Origin: Thiomicrorhabdus sp963677355
Lineage (GTDB): Bacteria; Pseudomonadota; Gammaproteobacteria; Thiomicrospirales; Thiomicrospiraceae
DNA: 64,000 nt
Assembly (NCBI GenBank): GCA_963677355.2
Contig: CAXXXQ010000002.1
Location: 558,001-622,000 of the forward strand
Direction of reading: 5' to 3'
A program made the translations under genes and the position numbers. Each line of letters opens with the position of its first letter. Position 1 is the stretch's first letter. Below the pieces are notes generated by a model, which saw nothing but the letters and a program-made list of their open reading frames with translations, made no database searches and was not told the origin of the DNA. Below are positions 25,566 through 33,112 of the stretch, one piece after another.

Positions 25566-26198
25566 TCACTCGAACAGATCGTCTGTTGGCGATCTGTTTT
25601 CGAGTCGGTTTTTCAGGTTGCTGAGCGTGTAATAAGGCATATCTATCACCGTGGAGTTGACCAGCCAACTCGGCAATTTTCCACCCGGTTCGGCAGAGAT
25701 CTGCAAAATAACCCGGGTGCTGTTTTCATTCAGTTTGATCAGTTTCCAAAAACCATTCAATTTCGGAATTCGAATTAATCTGGGTTGCTTGGGGTAGGCA
25801 TCAGGCTTGGCTTGCAGTTCAATCAGATAACCGCCGTTTTCCAGACTTTTCTTAGTGGATAGGGTGACCGAATCGCGATCGCTGACCGGCCAAGGAGCGT
25901 CGGTGACGGAATAACTCAAACCTTGGCGGTCGTTGAGCTTTTTCAGTATCTTGGTCTCTTTAGCATTGTGGTACCACTCGGGATAGCTTTCAGTGTCGGT
26001 GACAGTTTTAAGCACAGTCTTAACGGGGGCTTGAATCTCAATTTCACCTCTAAAGGCCTTGAAGTTGGAACCGGGTATTGGCTGGGTCCAGACTTTGACC
26101 GAACTAGCGTCATCGGTCGGTTCCAATTGCCAAGCATGGCCGCAAGGTGACCATAACAGGCTGACTGAGAGTGCCAGAAAAAGAGAGCGACCAAACAT
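25566..26198 (-). CDS. Periplasmic START/SRPBCC-domain protein
   Basis: A 210-residue protein with an N-terminal signal peptide (cleavage near GHA-WQ, about 22) and a START-like lipid- or ligand-binding domain. Typical text is FKAFRGEIEIQAPVKTVLKTVTDTESYPEWYHNAKETKIL and the C-terminal VNSTVIDMPYYTLSNLKNRLE. Such secreted START proteins are common in gammaproteobacteria without an assigned function. It follows murB on the same strand after 32 bases and its 3' end overlaps the hairpin that terminates mscS. Confidence 0.85.
   Translation of the reverse strand: MFGRSLFLALSVSLLWSPCGHAWQLEPTDDASSVKVWTQPIPGSNFKAFRGEIEIQAPVKTVLKTVTDTESYPEWYHNAKETKILKKLNDRQGLSYSVTDAPWPVSDRDSVTLSTKKSLENGGYLIELQAKPDAYPKQPRLIRIPKLNGFWKLIKLNENSTRVILQISAEPGGKLPSWLVNSTVIDMPYYTLSNLKNRLENRSPTDDLFE
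25573..25601 (+). terminator. Hairpin terminating the nagZ-mscS operon
   Basis: AACAGATCG and CGATCTGTT pair perfectly around an eight-base loop, followed by TTC. It lies inside the last codons of the convergent START-domain gene. The T run is short, so efficiency is uncertain. Confidence 0.55.
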
Positions 26199-26230
26199 GG
26201 TTTTAAATACCTGTAACTGCCTGTAACTGC

Positions 26231-27253
26231 TTATAAAATAATAACTTCCGGCTCTAAGTAAATGCCGAATTTATGGTTAACGTCGGCTTGCACTAGGTTA
26301 TATAACTCTTGAATATCCAATCCTTTTGCACCGCCAAGATTCACCAATACCAAAGCATGTTTGGCCGATACGCCAGCATGGCCGTGCGAGCGGCCTTTCC
26401 AACCGGTTTGTTCGATTAGCCATGCAGCCGGAATTTTGTAGTTACCGTCGAGCATACGATGGTTCGGCATATCCGGGTATTCGCTGATTAGGGTTTCATA
26501 GTATTCTTGATTGATCACAGGGTTTTTGAAAAAGCTTCCGGCATTTCCTTGGTGATCAGGATCGGGTAGGCGATTCTTGCGAATATCTATGACCGCTTTG
26601 TAGATCAGTTGTGGCGTCAACTCTTCTTTTTTATAGTCTTGCAGAGCGATTTTAAGCGGGTCATAGACCAAATTAGGGTTGCCGTATTTTAATTTCCGCA
26701 ATCGGAAAGTGACGCGGTGCACCAGTAAACGGTTGAGGAACTCTTCCTTGAAAATGCTGGTGCGGTAGCCGAACTTACAGTCGGCATTGCGGTATTCAAT
26801 GCGTTGACCGTCGTAGACGTTCAAAGTTTGCACACGAGTGATGGTGTCCCGGGCTTCTGCTCCATAAGCGCCAATGTTCTGTACCGGAGCGGCACCGACC
26901 GTTCCCGGGATTAGGGCTAGGTTCTCCAGCCCCCACCAATCGTTTTCGACAGTATAGGTAACCAAGTCGTGCCACTTCATACCGGCACCGACTGAAATCC
27001 AGACGCTTTCTTCGTCTTCCTTCATGATCTTGAGCTTGTCGAAAGTACAACGAACCGTGACGCCGGGGAGATCATCAGTGAAAAGCAGATTACTGCCGTC
27101 ACCAATGATTCGCCATGGAAGAGAAGCAATCGTCAGGTCAGAACGAAGCGTAAGAATATCGCTCTGTTTGTTGATTTCTATATAGTATTGGGTTTTGACA
27201 TCGAGATGAAAAGTGTTGTGCGGCTTGAGAGAGTAGTTGGCCTGAATGTGCAT
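26231..27253 (-). CDS. murB: UDP-N-acetylenolpyruvoylglucosamine reductase MurB
   Basis: A type I MurB of 340 residues (E. coli 342), the FAD enzyme that makes UDP-MurNAc from the enolpyruvyl precursor in peptidoglycan synthesis. Family features: NTFHLDVKTQYYIEI at the start, the FAD loop WRIIGDGSNLLFTDD, AAPVQNIGAYGAEARDTI, FGYRTSIFKEEF with the substrate arginine, NAGSFFKNPV with the catalytic serine, and a C-terminal PEVIIL with the conserved glutamate. The START-domain gene is downstream in the same direction; the NSS transporter is divergent. Confidence 0.97.
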   Translation of the reverse strand: MHIQANYSLKPHNTFHLDVKTQYYIEINKQSDILTLRSDLTIASLPWRIIGDGSNLLFTDDLPGVTVRCTFDKLKIMKEDEESVWISVGAGMKWHDLVTYTVENDWWGLENLALIPGTVGAAPVQNIGAYGAEARDTITRVQTLNVYDGQRIEYRNADCKFGYRTSIFKEEFLNRLLVHRVTFRLRKLKYGNPNLVYDPLKIALQDYKKEELTPQLIYKAVIDIRKNRLPDPDHQGNAGSFFKNPVINQEYYETLISEYPDMPNHRMLDGNYKIPAAWLIEQTGWKGRSHGHAGVSAKHALVLVNLGGAKGLDIQELYNLVQADVNHKFGIYLEPEVIIL

Positions 27254-27264
27254 AACAGTCTGTG

Positions 27265-27270
27265 TATAAT
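27265..27270 (+). promoter_or_regulatory. Candidate -10 element of the NSS transporter gene
   Basis: A consensus TATAAT lies 39 bases before the ATG at 27310, in the short gap that separates it from divergent murB. No good -35 is seen at the usual distance, so an activator or an overlapping murB coding sequence may be involved. Confidence 0.4.
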
Positions 27271-27309
27271 GAATTTCAAATTAAGGTCATTATAAAGAAA
27301 GGAATATAT

Positions 27310-28758
27310 ATGAGCCAGTTAAAACTTTCTAAAGATTCCTGGTCCACACAATCGGTTTTTATTATGGCCGCCGTCGGCTCTGCGGTAGGGTTGGGTAATC
27401 TTTGGAAGTTTCCGTATATCACCGGCGAAAATGGCGGCGGTGCTTTTGTTCTGGTTTATCTGTTTTGTATCTTGTTGATTGGGGTGCCGGTGCTGTTTTC
27501 CGAATTTATTCTCGGCCGTAACGGAAAGGCGAATCCAATCCAGGCGATGGCCAATGTGGCTCGAGAAAACGGCGGCAGTAAGTTATGGACTCTACTAGGC
27601 TTCAACGGGGTTTTAGCCGGTGTTTTTATTCTTTCCTTCTATTCGGTGATAGCCGGTTGGGCGCTGATGTATTTTTTTGAAAGTGTGCAGGGTAGTTTTA
27701 TCGAGACCGATGCCAAGACGGTTGAAAGCCTTTTTGACGGTTTATTGTCCAGCCCGGTACAACTGATGTTCTGGCACACGCTGTTCTCTTTAATGACCAT
27801 TGTTATTGTTGCTAAAGGCGTGAAAAGCGGCATTGAGAAAGCGATTAACTTTTTAATGCCGGGCTTGCTGGTTATTCTGTTAATTTTACTGGGGTATGCG
27901 ACCACTACCGGGCATTTCGGCCAGAGTTTCGAATTTCTTTTTAAACCTGACTTCACCAAGATGACCTGGGAAGCGGTGCTTGTTGCCATGGGGCACGCGT
28001 TTTTTACCTTGAGTATCGGCATGGGCGCCATGATGGTTTATGCTTCTTACGTTTCTTATGAACACTCCATTGTCAGAGCCGGGTTATGGATCGCTTTTGC
28101 CGATACCTTGATTGCCTTGCTGGCCGGGTTGGTTATTTTTTCGATTGTCTTCGCTAACGGCATGGAACCGGGTGCAGGACCGGGGCTATTGTTCCAGACT
28201 TTACCGGTCGCATTCGGTGATATGTCCGGCGGTTGGTTTTTCGGTTCGTTGTTTTTTGCTCTAGTCGTCATGGCAGCGCTGAGCTCTGCGATTTCAATCA
28301 TCGAGCCGGTAGTTAGTTGGTTTGAGCAGAACTGGGCAATCAAGCGTGCCAAGGTCGCATGGAGTATTGGTGTTTTGATCTGGTTTTTGGGTATAGGCAC
28401 CGTATTGTCATTCAATGATTGGTCGGATCTGCATTTCTTGGGTGATAAACACTTTTTTGACTCGTTGGATTTCCTGACGACCAATATCATGTTGCCGCTT
28501 GGCGGTTTGATGATGACGGTATTTGTTGCTTGGGTGATGAAAACGACCACGGTTGAGAGTGAGCTGGAATTAAAAGGTTTTTGGTTTCAGGTTTTGATGT
28601 TTATTTTGAAATGGGTGTCGCCGATTGCGGTCATTGTCGTGTTTGCATCGAATCTAGTCTCGACAGACAATCTCATGCCAATGGTTCTAGTTTCCATTGC
28701 CATCTATCTGGTTTATATCGCCAACCGCTACAGAGTGAAAAAACTACAAGAGAGTTGA
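27310..28758 (+). CDS. Sodium-dependent amino-acid transporter (NSS/SNF family)
   Basis: A 482-residue Na+-coupled symporter of the neurotransmitter:sodium symporter family, with about 11-12 helices. The family signature TQSVFIMAAVGSAVGLGNLWKFPYITGENGGGAF carries the unwound TM1 with its Na+ site. Bacterial members such as LeuT and TnaT carry amino acids; the specific substrate is not evident. The ATG at 27310 is chosen because AAAGGA lies upstream and the residue pattern starts there. It ends at a strong terminator. Confidence 0.93.
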   Translation: MSQLKLSKDSWSTQSVFIMAAVGSAVGLGNLWKFPYITGENGGGAFVLVYLFCILLIGVPVLFSEFILGRNGKANPIQAMANVARENGGSKLWTLLGFNGVLAGVFILSFYSVIAGWALMYFFESVQGSFIETDAKTVESLFDGLLSSPVQLMFWHTLFSLMTIVIVAKGVKSGIEKAINFLMPGLLVILLILLGYATTTGHFGQSFEFLFKPDFTKMTWEAVLVAMGHAFFTLSIGMGAMMVYASYVSYEHSIVRAGLWIAFADTLIALLAGLVIFSIVFANGMEPGAGPGLLFQTLPVAFGDMSGGWFFGSLFFALVVMAALSSAISIIEPVVSWFEQNWAIKRAKVAWSIGVLIWFLGIGTVLSFNDWSDLHFLGDKHFFDSLDFLTTNIMLPLGGLMMTVFVAWVMKTTTVESELELKGFWFQVLMFILKWVSPIAVIVVFASNLVSTDNLMPMVLVSIAIYLVYIANRYRVKKLQES

Positions 28759-28773
28759 AAATGAAAAAGTAAT

Positions 28774-28811
28774 AAAAAAGTCGCATTGGAAAATCCGCTG
28801 CGACTTTTTTT
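28774..28811. terminator. Bidirectional terminator between convergent genes
   Basis: AAAAAGTCGCA and TGCGACTTTTT pair around a 13-base loop, with A and T tracts on the two sides. It ends the NSS transporter gene and probably the cNMP-binding gene on the other strand. Confidence 0.88.
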
Positions 28812-28842
28812 GTTAACCGAAATGATTTGGGTTAATTTGCGA

Positions 28843-29322
28843 TTAATACTGAGCCGTATATTGGTTTTGAACCATGCGATGCATTTCCAAGTATTTGGCG
28901 TTGATTTTACGCTGCATAATGTGAGTGTAACGCAAGATTGAACGCATAACGTGATAGGTGAGCATCGGTTTTTCTTCAACCAGCGCTTCAAAAGCATCTT
29001 TATGCAAAGCCAATACTTCGGAATCTCTTTTTGCAACCAGACGCATGGTGTGGTCTCTACCGTCAATAAAACTCAATTCACCAATCATGCTGCCTTCTTT
29101 TAGCGTGTCGATATGGATGGTGGTTTCACCGCTCAACACTTTGACAACCTCCAGCTTCCCGCTAATTAAAAGGTAGAGGGTTTCATCCCTAGTTCCTTGA
29201 TCAAAAAGAATTTCCCCTTTTTCCAAAGAGCGTTGGGTGACGGCTTGAGAGAGAATTTCACACTCTTCCATGGTGACATCTTGACCGAGAATGGTTTCTG
29301 AAATGGTTTTGGCTATGCTCAT
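28843..29322 (-). CDS. Cyclic-nucleotide-binding domain protein
   Basis: A protein of about 159 residues made of one cNMP-binding (CAP-like) beta-barrel domain: LEKGEILFDQGTRDETLYLLISGKLEVV followed by GSMIGELSFIDGRDHTMRLVAKRDSEVLAL, the phosphate-binding cassette. A short C-terminal helix follows and there is no helix-turn-helix, so it is not a DNA-binding regulator of the CRP type. The ATG at 29322 is chosen because AGGGGA lies upstream. Ligand and partner unknown; it may regulate another protein by contact. Confidence 0.85.
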   Translation of the reverse strand: MSIAKTISETILGQDVTMEECEILSQAVTQRSLEKGEILFDQGTRDETLYLLISGKLEVVKVLSGETTIHIDTLKEGSMIGELSFIDGRDHTMRLVAKRDSEVLALHKDAFEALVEEKPMLTYHVMRSILRYTHIMQRKINAKYLEMHRMVQNQYTAQY

Positions 29323-29512
29323 TGAAGTTCCCCTGATTTTAGATATGAGTACTTTCATTCTAAACATAAAGGACAGAACTTAATAGCGTTTATTCAGATC
29401 TGAAGTGGGAATTTTTCGTACTAAATTGATTTAGATTAATTGGATTTAAAAAAAGAAATTCGATTGATTTTATTCGAGTGAAAAAGAGCGATGAGCAAGT
29501 TGTAGAAAACGA

Positions 29513-29752
29513 TTATCTCAGTCTTTCTATAGGAAAAAAAGCATCAAAAAATGCACCAAGTCCCCAGGCAAAAATCAGAATAAGCGTAAATACGATTAGA
29601 ATGGAGCGAGCAGTTTTATTTTCGATAAACTTCTCTTTCCACTGTTCATTTTTGACGTAAGGCCAAATGAAGTAAATAAAAACACCAAGAGCGACGAATT
29701 GCAGGGCAATAAGCAGGTATTGAATGGAGGCGGGCAGTTCGTTTTCGATCAT
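29513..29752 (-). CDS. Small two-helix membrane protein downstream of dapE
   Basis: A protein of about 79 residues with two predicted membrane helices (LLIALQFVALGVFIYFIWP and SILIVFTLILIFAWGLGAFF) joined by a charged loop. The ATG at 29752 lies 34 bases after the dapE stop on the same strand, so it is probably co-transcribed. I do not recognise the family. The overlapping plus-strand frame has no support. Confidence 0.6.
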   Translation of the reverse strand: MIENELPASIQYLLIALQFVALGVFIYFIWPYVKNEQWKEKFIENKTARSILIVFTLILIFAWGLGAFFDAFFPIERLR

Positions 29753-29785
29753 CGCTGTTTCCGTTTTAGAACAGTTTTTTATCAA

Positions 29786-30919
29786 CTAGTTCGCTAATAG
29801 ATTGACTAGGGTCTGGTAGTAGATTTTCGTCAATTGGTTCAAATCCGAGACACTGACCTGTTCGTCGATTTTATGGATAGTGGCATTCAAAGGGCCGAGT
29901 TCGATAACCTGCGCACCGGTAGGGGCAATAAAACGCCCATCCGATGTTCCTCCACCGGTACTTAACGATGGTTCGTAACCGACCACGCTTGCAGAGGCTT
30001 GTTGAACAGCTTGAATCAACTCGCCTTCGGCAGGGGTGATAAACGGTAGCCCGGACAGTGACCAATCAAGCTCGTAGTTCAAGTTATGGTGGTCCAAAAT
30101 ACTATGCACGCTCTCTTGCAAAGATTCCGGGGTGTGTTCGGTCGAGAAGCGGAAGTTAAACTGAATTACCACCTCACCGGGAATTACATTGGTGGCACCG
30201 GTTCCGCCATTGATATTGGAAATTTGGAAAGAAGTCGGTGGGAAATACTCGTTACCGTGATCCCATTTCACTTGCACCAATTGTTCCAATGCCATGGCGG
30301 CGCTATGGATCGGGTTGTCAGCCAGTTCAGGGTAGGCGATATGACCTTGGATCCCTTTAACCGTCAAGGTACCGCTCAAAGAACCTCGACGTCCGTTTTT
30401 AATGGAGTCGGCCAGCTTATTACTGCTAGACGGTTCACCGACTAGACAGTATTCGAATTTCTCGTTACGAGCTTCCAGAGTTTCCACCACTTTGACGGTA
30501 CCGTCAACTGCCGGACCTTCTTCATCACTGGTAATTAAGTAAGCAATGGAGCCTTTGTGGTCAGGATAATCTTTTACAAACTGTTTAGTTGCCGCCATAA
30601 AGCAGGCTATAGAACTTTTCATGTCGGCGGTGCCGCGCCCGAACATCATGTCCCCCTCGATATGAGCAGAAAACGGCGGAAAAGTCCAGCTCTCTGTGGG
30701 CCCGGTAGGGACGACATCGGTGTGTCCGGCAAAAACAAAACAAGGAGATTCCGAGCCTTTACGCGCCCATAGATTATCGACGTCACCAAATTTCATTGGC
30801 TCAATGTTGAAACCTAAAGGAGAAAGAAAGTCGGCAATAATGGTTTGGCAGCCCTTATCGTCAGGGGTGACGGAATCGATTTGAATTAGTTGTTGGGCTA
30901 GGTCAATAGTTTCGCTCAT
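29786..30919 (-). CDS. dapE: Succinyl-diaminopimelate desuccinylase DapE
   Basis: A dinuclear zinc hydrolase of 377 residues (E. coli 375) that releases LL-diaminopimelate from its N-succinyl form in lysine and peptidoglycan biosynthesis. Zinc and catalytic residues are seen in FAGHTDVVPTG, FGRGTADMKSS, TSDEEGPAVDGT and GGTSDGRFI. It follows the YffB-like gene by 88 bases and precedes a small membrane protein. dapD is nearby on the opposite strand, so the succinylase branch is clustered. Confidence 0.97.
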   Translation of the reverse strand: MSETIDLAQQLIQIDSVTPDDKGCQTIIADFLSPLGFNIEPMKFGDVDNLWARKGSESPCFVFAGHTDVVPTGPTESWTFPPFSAHIEGDMMFGRGTADMKSSIACFMAATKQFVKDYPDHKGSIAYLITSDEEGPAVDGTVKVVETLEARNEKFEYCLVGEPSSSNKLADSIKNGRRGSLSGTLTVKGIQGHIAYPELADNPIHSAAMALEQLVQVKWDHGNEYFPPTSFQISNINGGTGATNVIPGEVVIQFNFRFSTEHTPESLQESVHSILDHHNLNYELDWSLSGLPFITPAEGELIQAVQQASASVVGYEPSLSTGGGTSDGRFIAPTGAQVIELGPLNATIHKIDEQVSVSDLNQLTKIYYQTLVNLLAN

Positions 30920-31007
30920 AGGATCGGATCTTTTATTTTTGTTGTTAGAACTATTTTAGGTTGTCTTTCTCAGCTTGAGAAGTCATGCGTTGTTTTTGCT
31001 TGTTTTT

Positions 31008-31346
31008 TTATAGCAAGCCAGCGTATTCGGCTTCCTTAAAACCGATCAGCAAACCGTTGTCGGTTTCTAAAACAGGGCGTTTAATCAGCGTCGGCATATC
31101 GCTCAGCACAGACAGGTCATCGCCGCTCATCAGCGCTTCTTTTTGACTGTCGTTAAGTTGCTTCCAGCTGGTGCTTCTTTTATTGACTAAAATATCGATC
31201 GATTGCTGGTTGAGCCAATTGCGAATGATCTCTTGGCTCAATCCCTGTTTTTTGAAGTCGTGAAATTCAAATTCCACCCCCTTGTTTTCTAAATATTTGC
31301 GTGCCTTACGCACTGTGTCACAGTTCGGGATGCCGTACATTTTCAT
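31008..31346 (-). CDS. yffB: ArsC/Spx-family protein YffB
   Basis: A 112-residue member of the arsenate-reductase-like Spx/MgsR family. It begins MKMYGIPNCDTVRKARKYLE, with one active-site-like cysteine and the family TxxK pattern, and contains WLNQQSIDILVNKRSTSW. In E. coli yffB lies directly before dapE, the same arrangement as here. The biochemical role is not established; glutathione-dependent thiol reduction has been suggested for relatives. It is divergent from dapD. Confidence 0.92.
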   Translation of the reverse strand: MKMYGIPNCDTVRKARKYLENKGVEFEFHDFKKQGLSQEIIRNWLNQQSIDILVNKRSTSWKQLNDSQKEALMSGDDLSVLSDMPTLIKRPVLETDNGLLIGFKEAEYAGLL

Positions 31347-31581
31347 CGTTATTAAGCCGTATTTATTCTATTGGGATGGGTTTTGTTGGCCTAATTATAT
31401 AGATATAGGTAAGGGATTGTTCAGAAAATGGACGAAAGCTATTTTGTGAACCGAAAAGGCCATGTCGTACTCAGGTTTATATGCAGTGAGAAACATTTGT
31501 TGTGTAATTTTGTATCTGCTTAGCCAAGAAGGTATACTTCTCTGTTTGATTATTTCCAACCATTTTAAAGAGAATAGAATT

Positions 31582-32481
31582 ATGACTATCAAGCGAATTG
31601 GACACCGTTATAGCGATGCTAAAACAGGCGCAACCATTGATGTATGGTTTCCTCGTTCTAACAAAGAAATTGGCCGTAGCTGTTTAGCTTCGGAAGCAGG
31701 TTTGATCAAAGGTGACTTTGTGACGGTCGAAATCGATTCGGTTGATGATGCACCAAAGTCAGCTGAAGATGCTTACCTGCGTCTGCACCTGTTGTCAGAG
31801 TGTGCTTATAAGCCGCATGAAATCAACTTGGATGGTGTATTCGGCTTGTTGGCCAACGTTGCTTGGACAACGGCAGGACCGGTTCTGCCGGCAGAAGTGG
31901 AAAACTTGCGTGAAGCGATTGCCGATAAAAATCACCAGTTCAACGTGACTTCTATCGATAAGTTCCCGCGTATGACGGATTATGTCATTCCTGAAGGTGT
32001 GCGTATCGGTAACGCTGACCGTGTTCGCCTAGGTGCGCATTTGGCTCCGGGTACAACAGTTATGCATGAAGGTTTCTGTAACTTCAATGCCGGAACCTTA
32101 GGTAACTCAATGGTTGAAGGGCGTATCAGTGCTGGTGTTGTTATCGGTGAAAACACAGATATCGGTGGTGGTGCTTCTATTATGGGTACGCTGTCTGGTG
32201 GTGGTAAGCAGGTGATTTCGATGGGTCAGCGCAACCTGTTGGGTGCGAATGCCGGTTTAGGGATCTCATTGGGTGACGACTGTATCGTTGAATCTGGCCT
32301 TTACATCACTGCGGGTACCAAAGTGAAGATGCCGGACGGTTCTATTGTGTCTGCACGCGAGCTTTCTGGCCAATCTAAATTGCTATTCCGTCGCCACAGT
32401 CAAACTGGTGCGGTAGAAGCGATTGTTACGGACGGTACGGTTTGGGGTGGCTTAAACAGTGCGCTGCACAGTAATGACTAA
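31582..32481 (+). CDS. dapD: Tetrahydrodipicolinate N-succinyltransferase DapD
   Basis: A left-handed beta-helix acyltransferase that succinylates tetrahydrodipicolinate in the diaminopimelate pathway. It belongs to the Pseudomonas/Actinobacteria-type DapD, recognised by VDKFPRMTDYVIPEGVR-like text (here SIDKFPRMTDYVIPEGVRIG), LAPGTTVMHEGFCNFNAGT and TMGTLSGGG-type turns. An ATG at 31582 with AAAGAGAA upstream gives 299 residues, about 45 shorter than the Pseudomonas enzyme, with the missing part at the N-terminus. The in-frame codons upstream look non-coding. A terminator follows. Confidence 0.93.
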   Translation: MTIKRIGHRYSDAKTGATIDVWFPRSNKEIGRSCLASEAGLIKGDFVTVEIDSVDDAPKSAEDAYLRLHLLSECAYKPHEINLDGVFGLLANVAWTTAGPVLPAEVENLREAIADKNHQFNVTSIDKFPRMTDYVIPEGVRIGNADRVRLGAHLAPGTTVMHEGFCNFNAGTLGNSMVEGRISAGVVIGENTDIGGGASIMGTLSGGGKQVISMGQRNLLGANAGLGISLGDDCIVESGLYITAGTKVKMPDGSIVSARELSGQSKLLFRRHSQTGAVEAIVTDGTVWGGLNSALHSND

Positions 32482-32523
32482 TTAGACAATGATTCTGATT
32501 TTTTAGAATTTATCTTTCAGTCT

Positions 32524-32554
32524 AAAGAGCCCGGCTAAATTGCCGGGCTTTTTT
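32524..32554 (+). terminator. Rho-independent terminator after dapD
   Basis: AGCCCGGC and GCCGGGCT pair around TAAATT, followed by six T. A classical strong terminator. Confidence 0.93.
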
Positions 32555-32662
32555 ATTTCTTCGAAAATTATAGTTAGAGTGTTTATTTGCTTGGGATTCG
32601 CTTGTGGCGTTGTCCTTTTGCTAAAATTAACGCTTATTGATATTGAATAGAGAGAGTTTATT

Positions 32663-33040
32663 TTGGCTAAAGTATTGGGTTTGGATCATGTCAGTATTAT
32701 TGTCGAAGATGCCGATAAAAGTTTAGCTTTTTATCAGGCGTTACTGGGTGTGGAGTTGCTTGATCGGCCGGAGTTGGGTTTTCCCGGTTACTGGGTTGAT
32801 CTGCTGGCCGGGCAGAGTTTACATATTATGCAGCTGGATAATCCGAATAAAGATACCCTGAGACCGGAGCACGGTGGCCGTGACTACCACTTTGCCTTAA
32901 GGGTCGATTCCATCGATGACTTAAGCAAGAAACTGAATGAGATGGGGATCGCTTATACGCAAAGCCGTTCCGGAAGAAAGGCATTGTTTATCAAAGATTT
33001 GGATGATAATGCTTTTGAGTTATTTGAATATCAGAGTTGA
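32663..33040 (+). CDS. VOC-family (glyoxalase/dioxygenase-like) protein
   Basis: A 125-residue vicinal-oxygen-chelate protein with one module of two beta-alpha-beta units: LDHVSIIVEDADKSLAFYQALLG at the start, HGGRDYHFALRVDSIDDL in the middle, and NAFELFEY at the end. The histidines and the C-terminal glutamate are in metal-binding positions, so it may be a metalloenzyme such as a lyase, epimerase or resistance protein. A TTG start is used, with AGAGAG upstream. No neighbour indicates the substrate. Confidence 0.85.
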   Translation: MAKVLGLDHVSIIVEDADKSLAFYQALLGVELLDRPELGFPGYWVDLLAGQSLHIMQLDNPNKDTLRPEHGGRDYHFALRVDSIDDLSKKLNEMGIAYTQSRSGRKALFIKDLDDNAFELFEYQS

Positions 33041-33112
33041 AGGGCTGATTGGCACAACTGAATTCGGTTACGATTCAGTTGCGCTAATGATCTTAAGTGA
33101 TTTGTTAGACCG

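Noticed and set aside
26212..26231. Two tandem copies of a ten-base sequence (CCTGTAACTG) between murB and the START gene
   Set aside because: Only two units, too short to call a functional repeat.
29478..29660. Plus-strand frame of 60 codons at the end of the small membrane protein gene
   Set aside because: The minus-strand frame encodes two clear membrane helices and follows dapE; the plus-strand frame has no such features.
29831..29860. TTCAAATCC-like string considered as a tRNA T-arm
   Set aside because: It lies within dapE codons and no cloverleaf can be built around it.
31462..31581. N-terminal extension of DapD from an upstream ATG
   Set aside because: No ribosome-binding site upstream, a hydrophobic composition unlike DapD, and a good site precedes the ATG at 31582.
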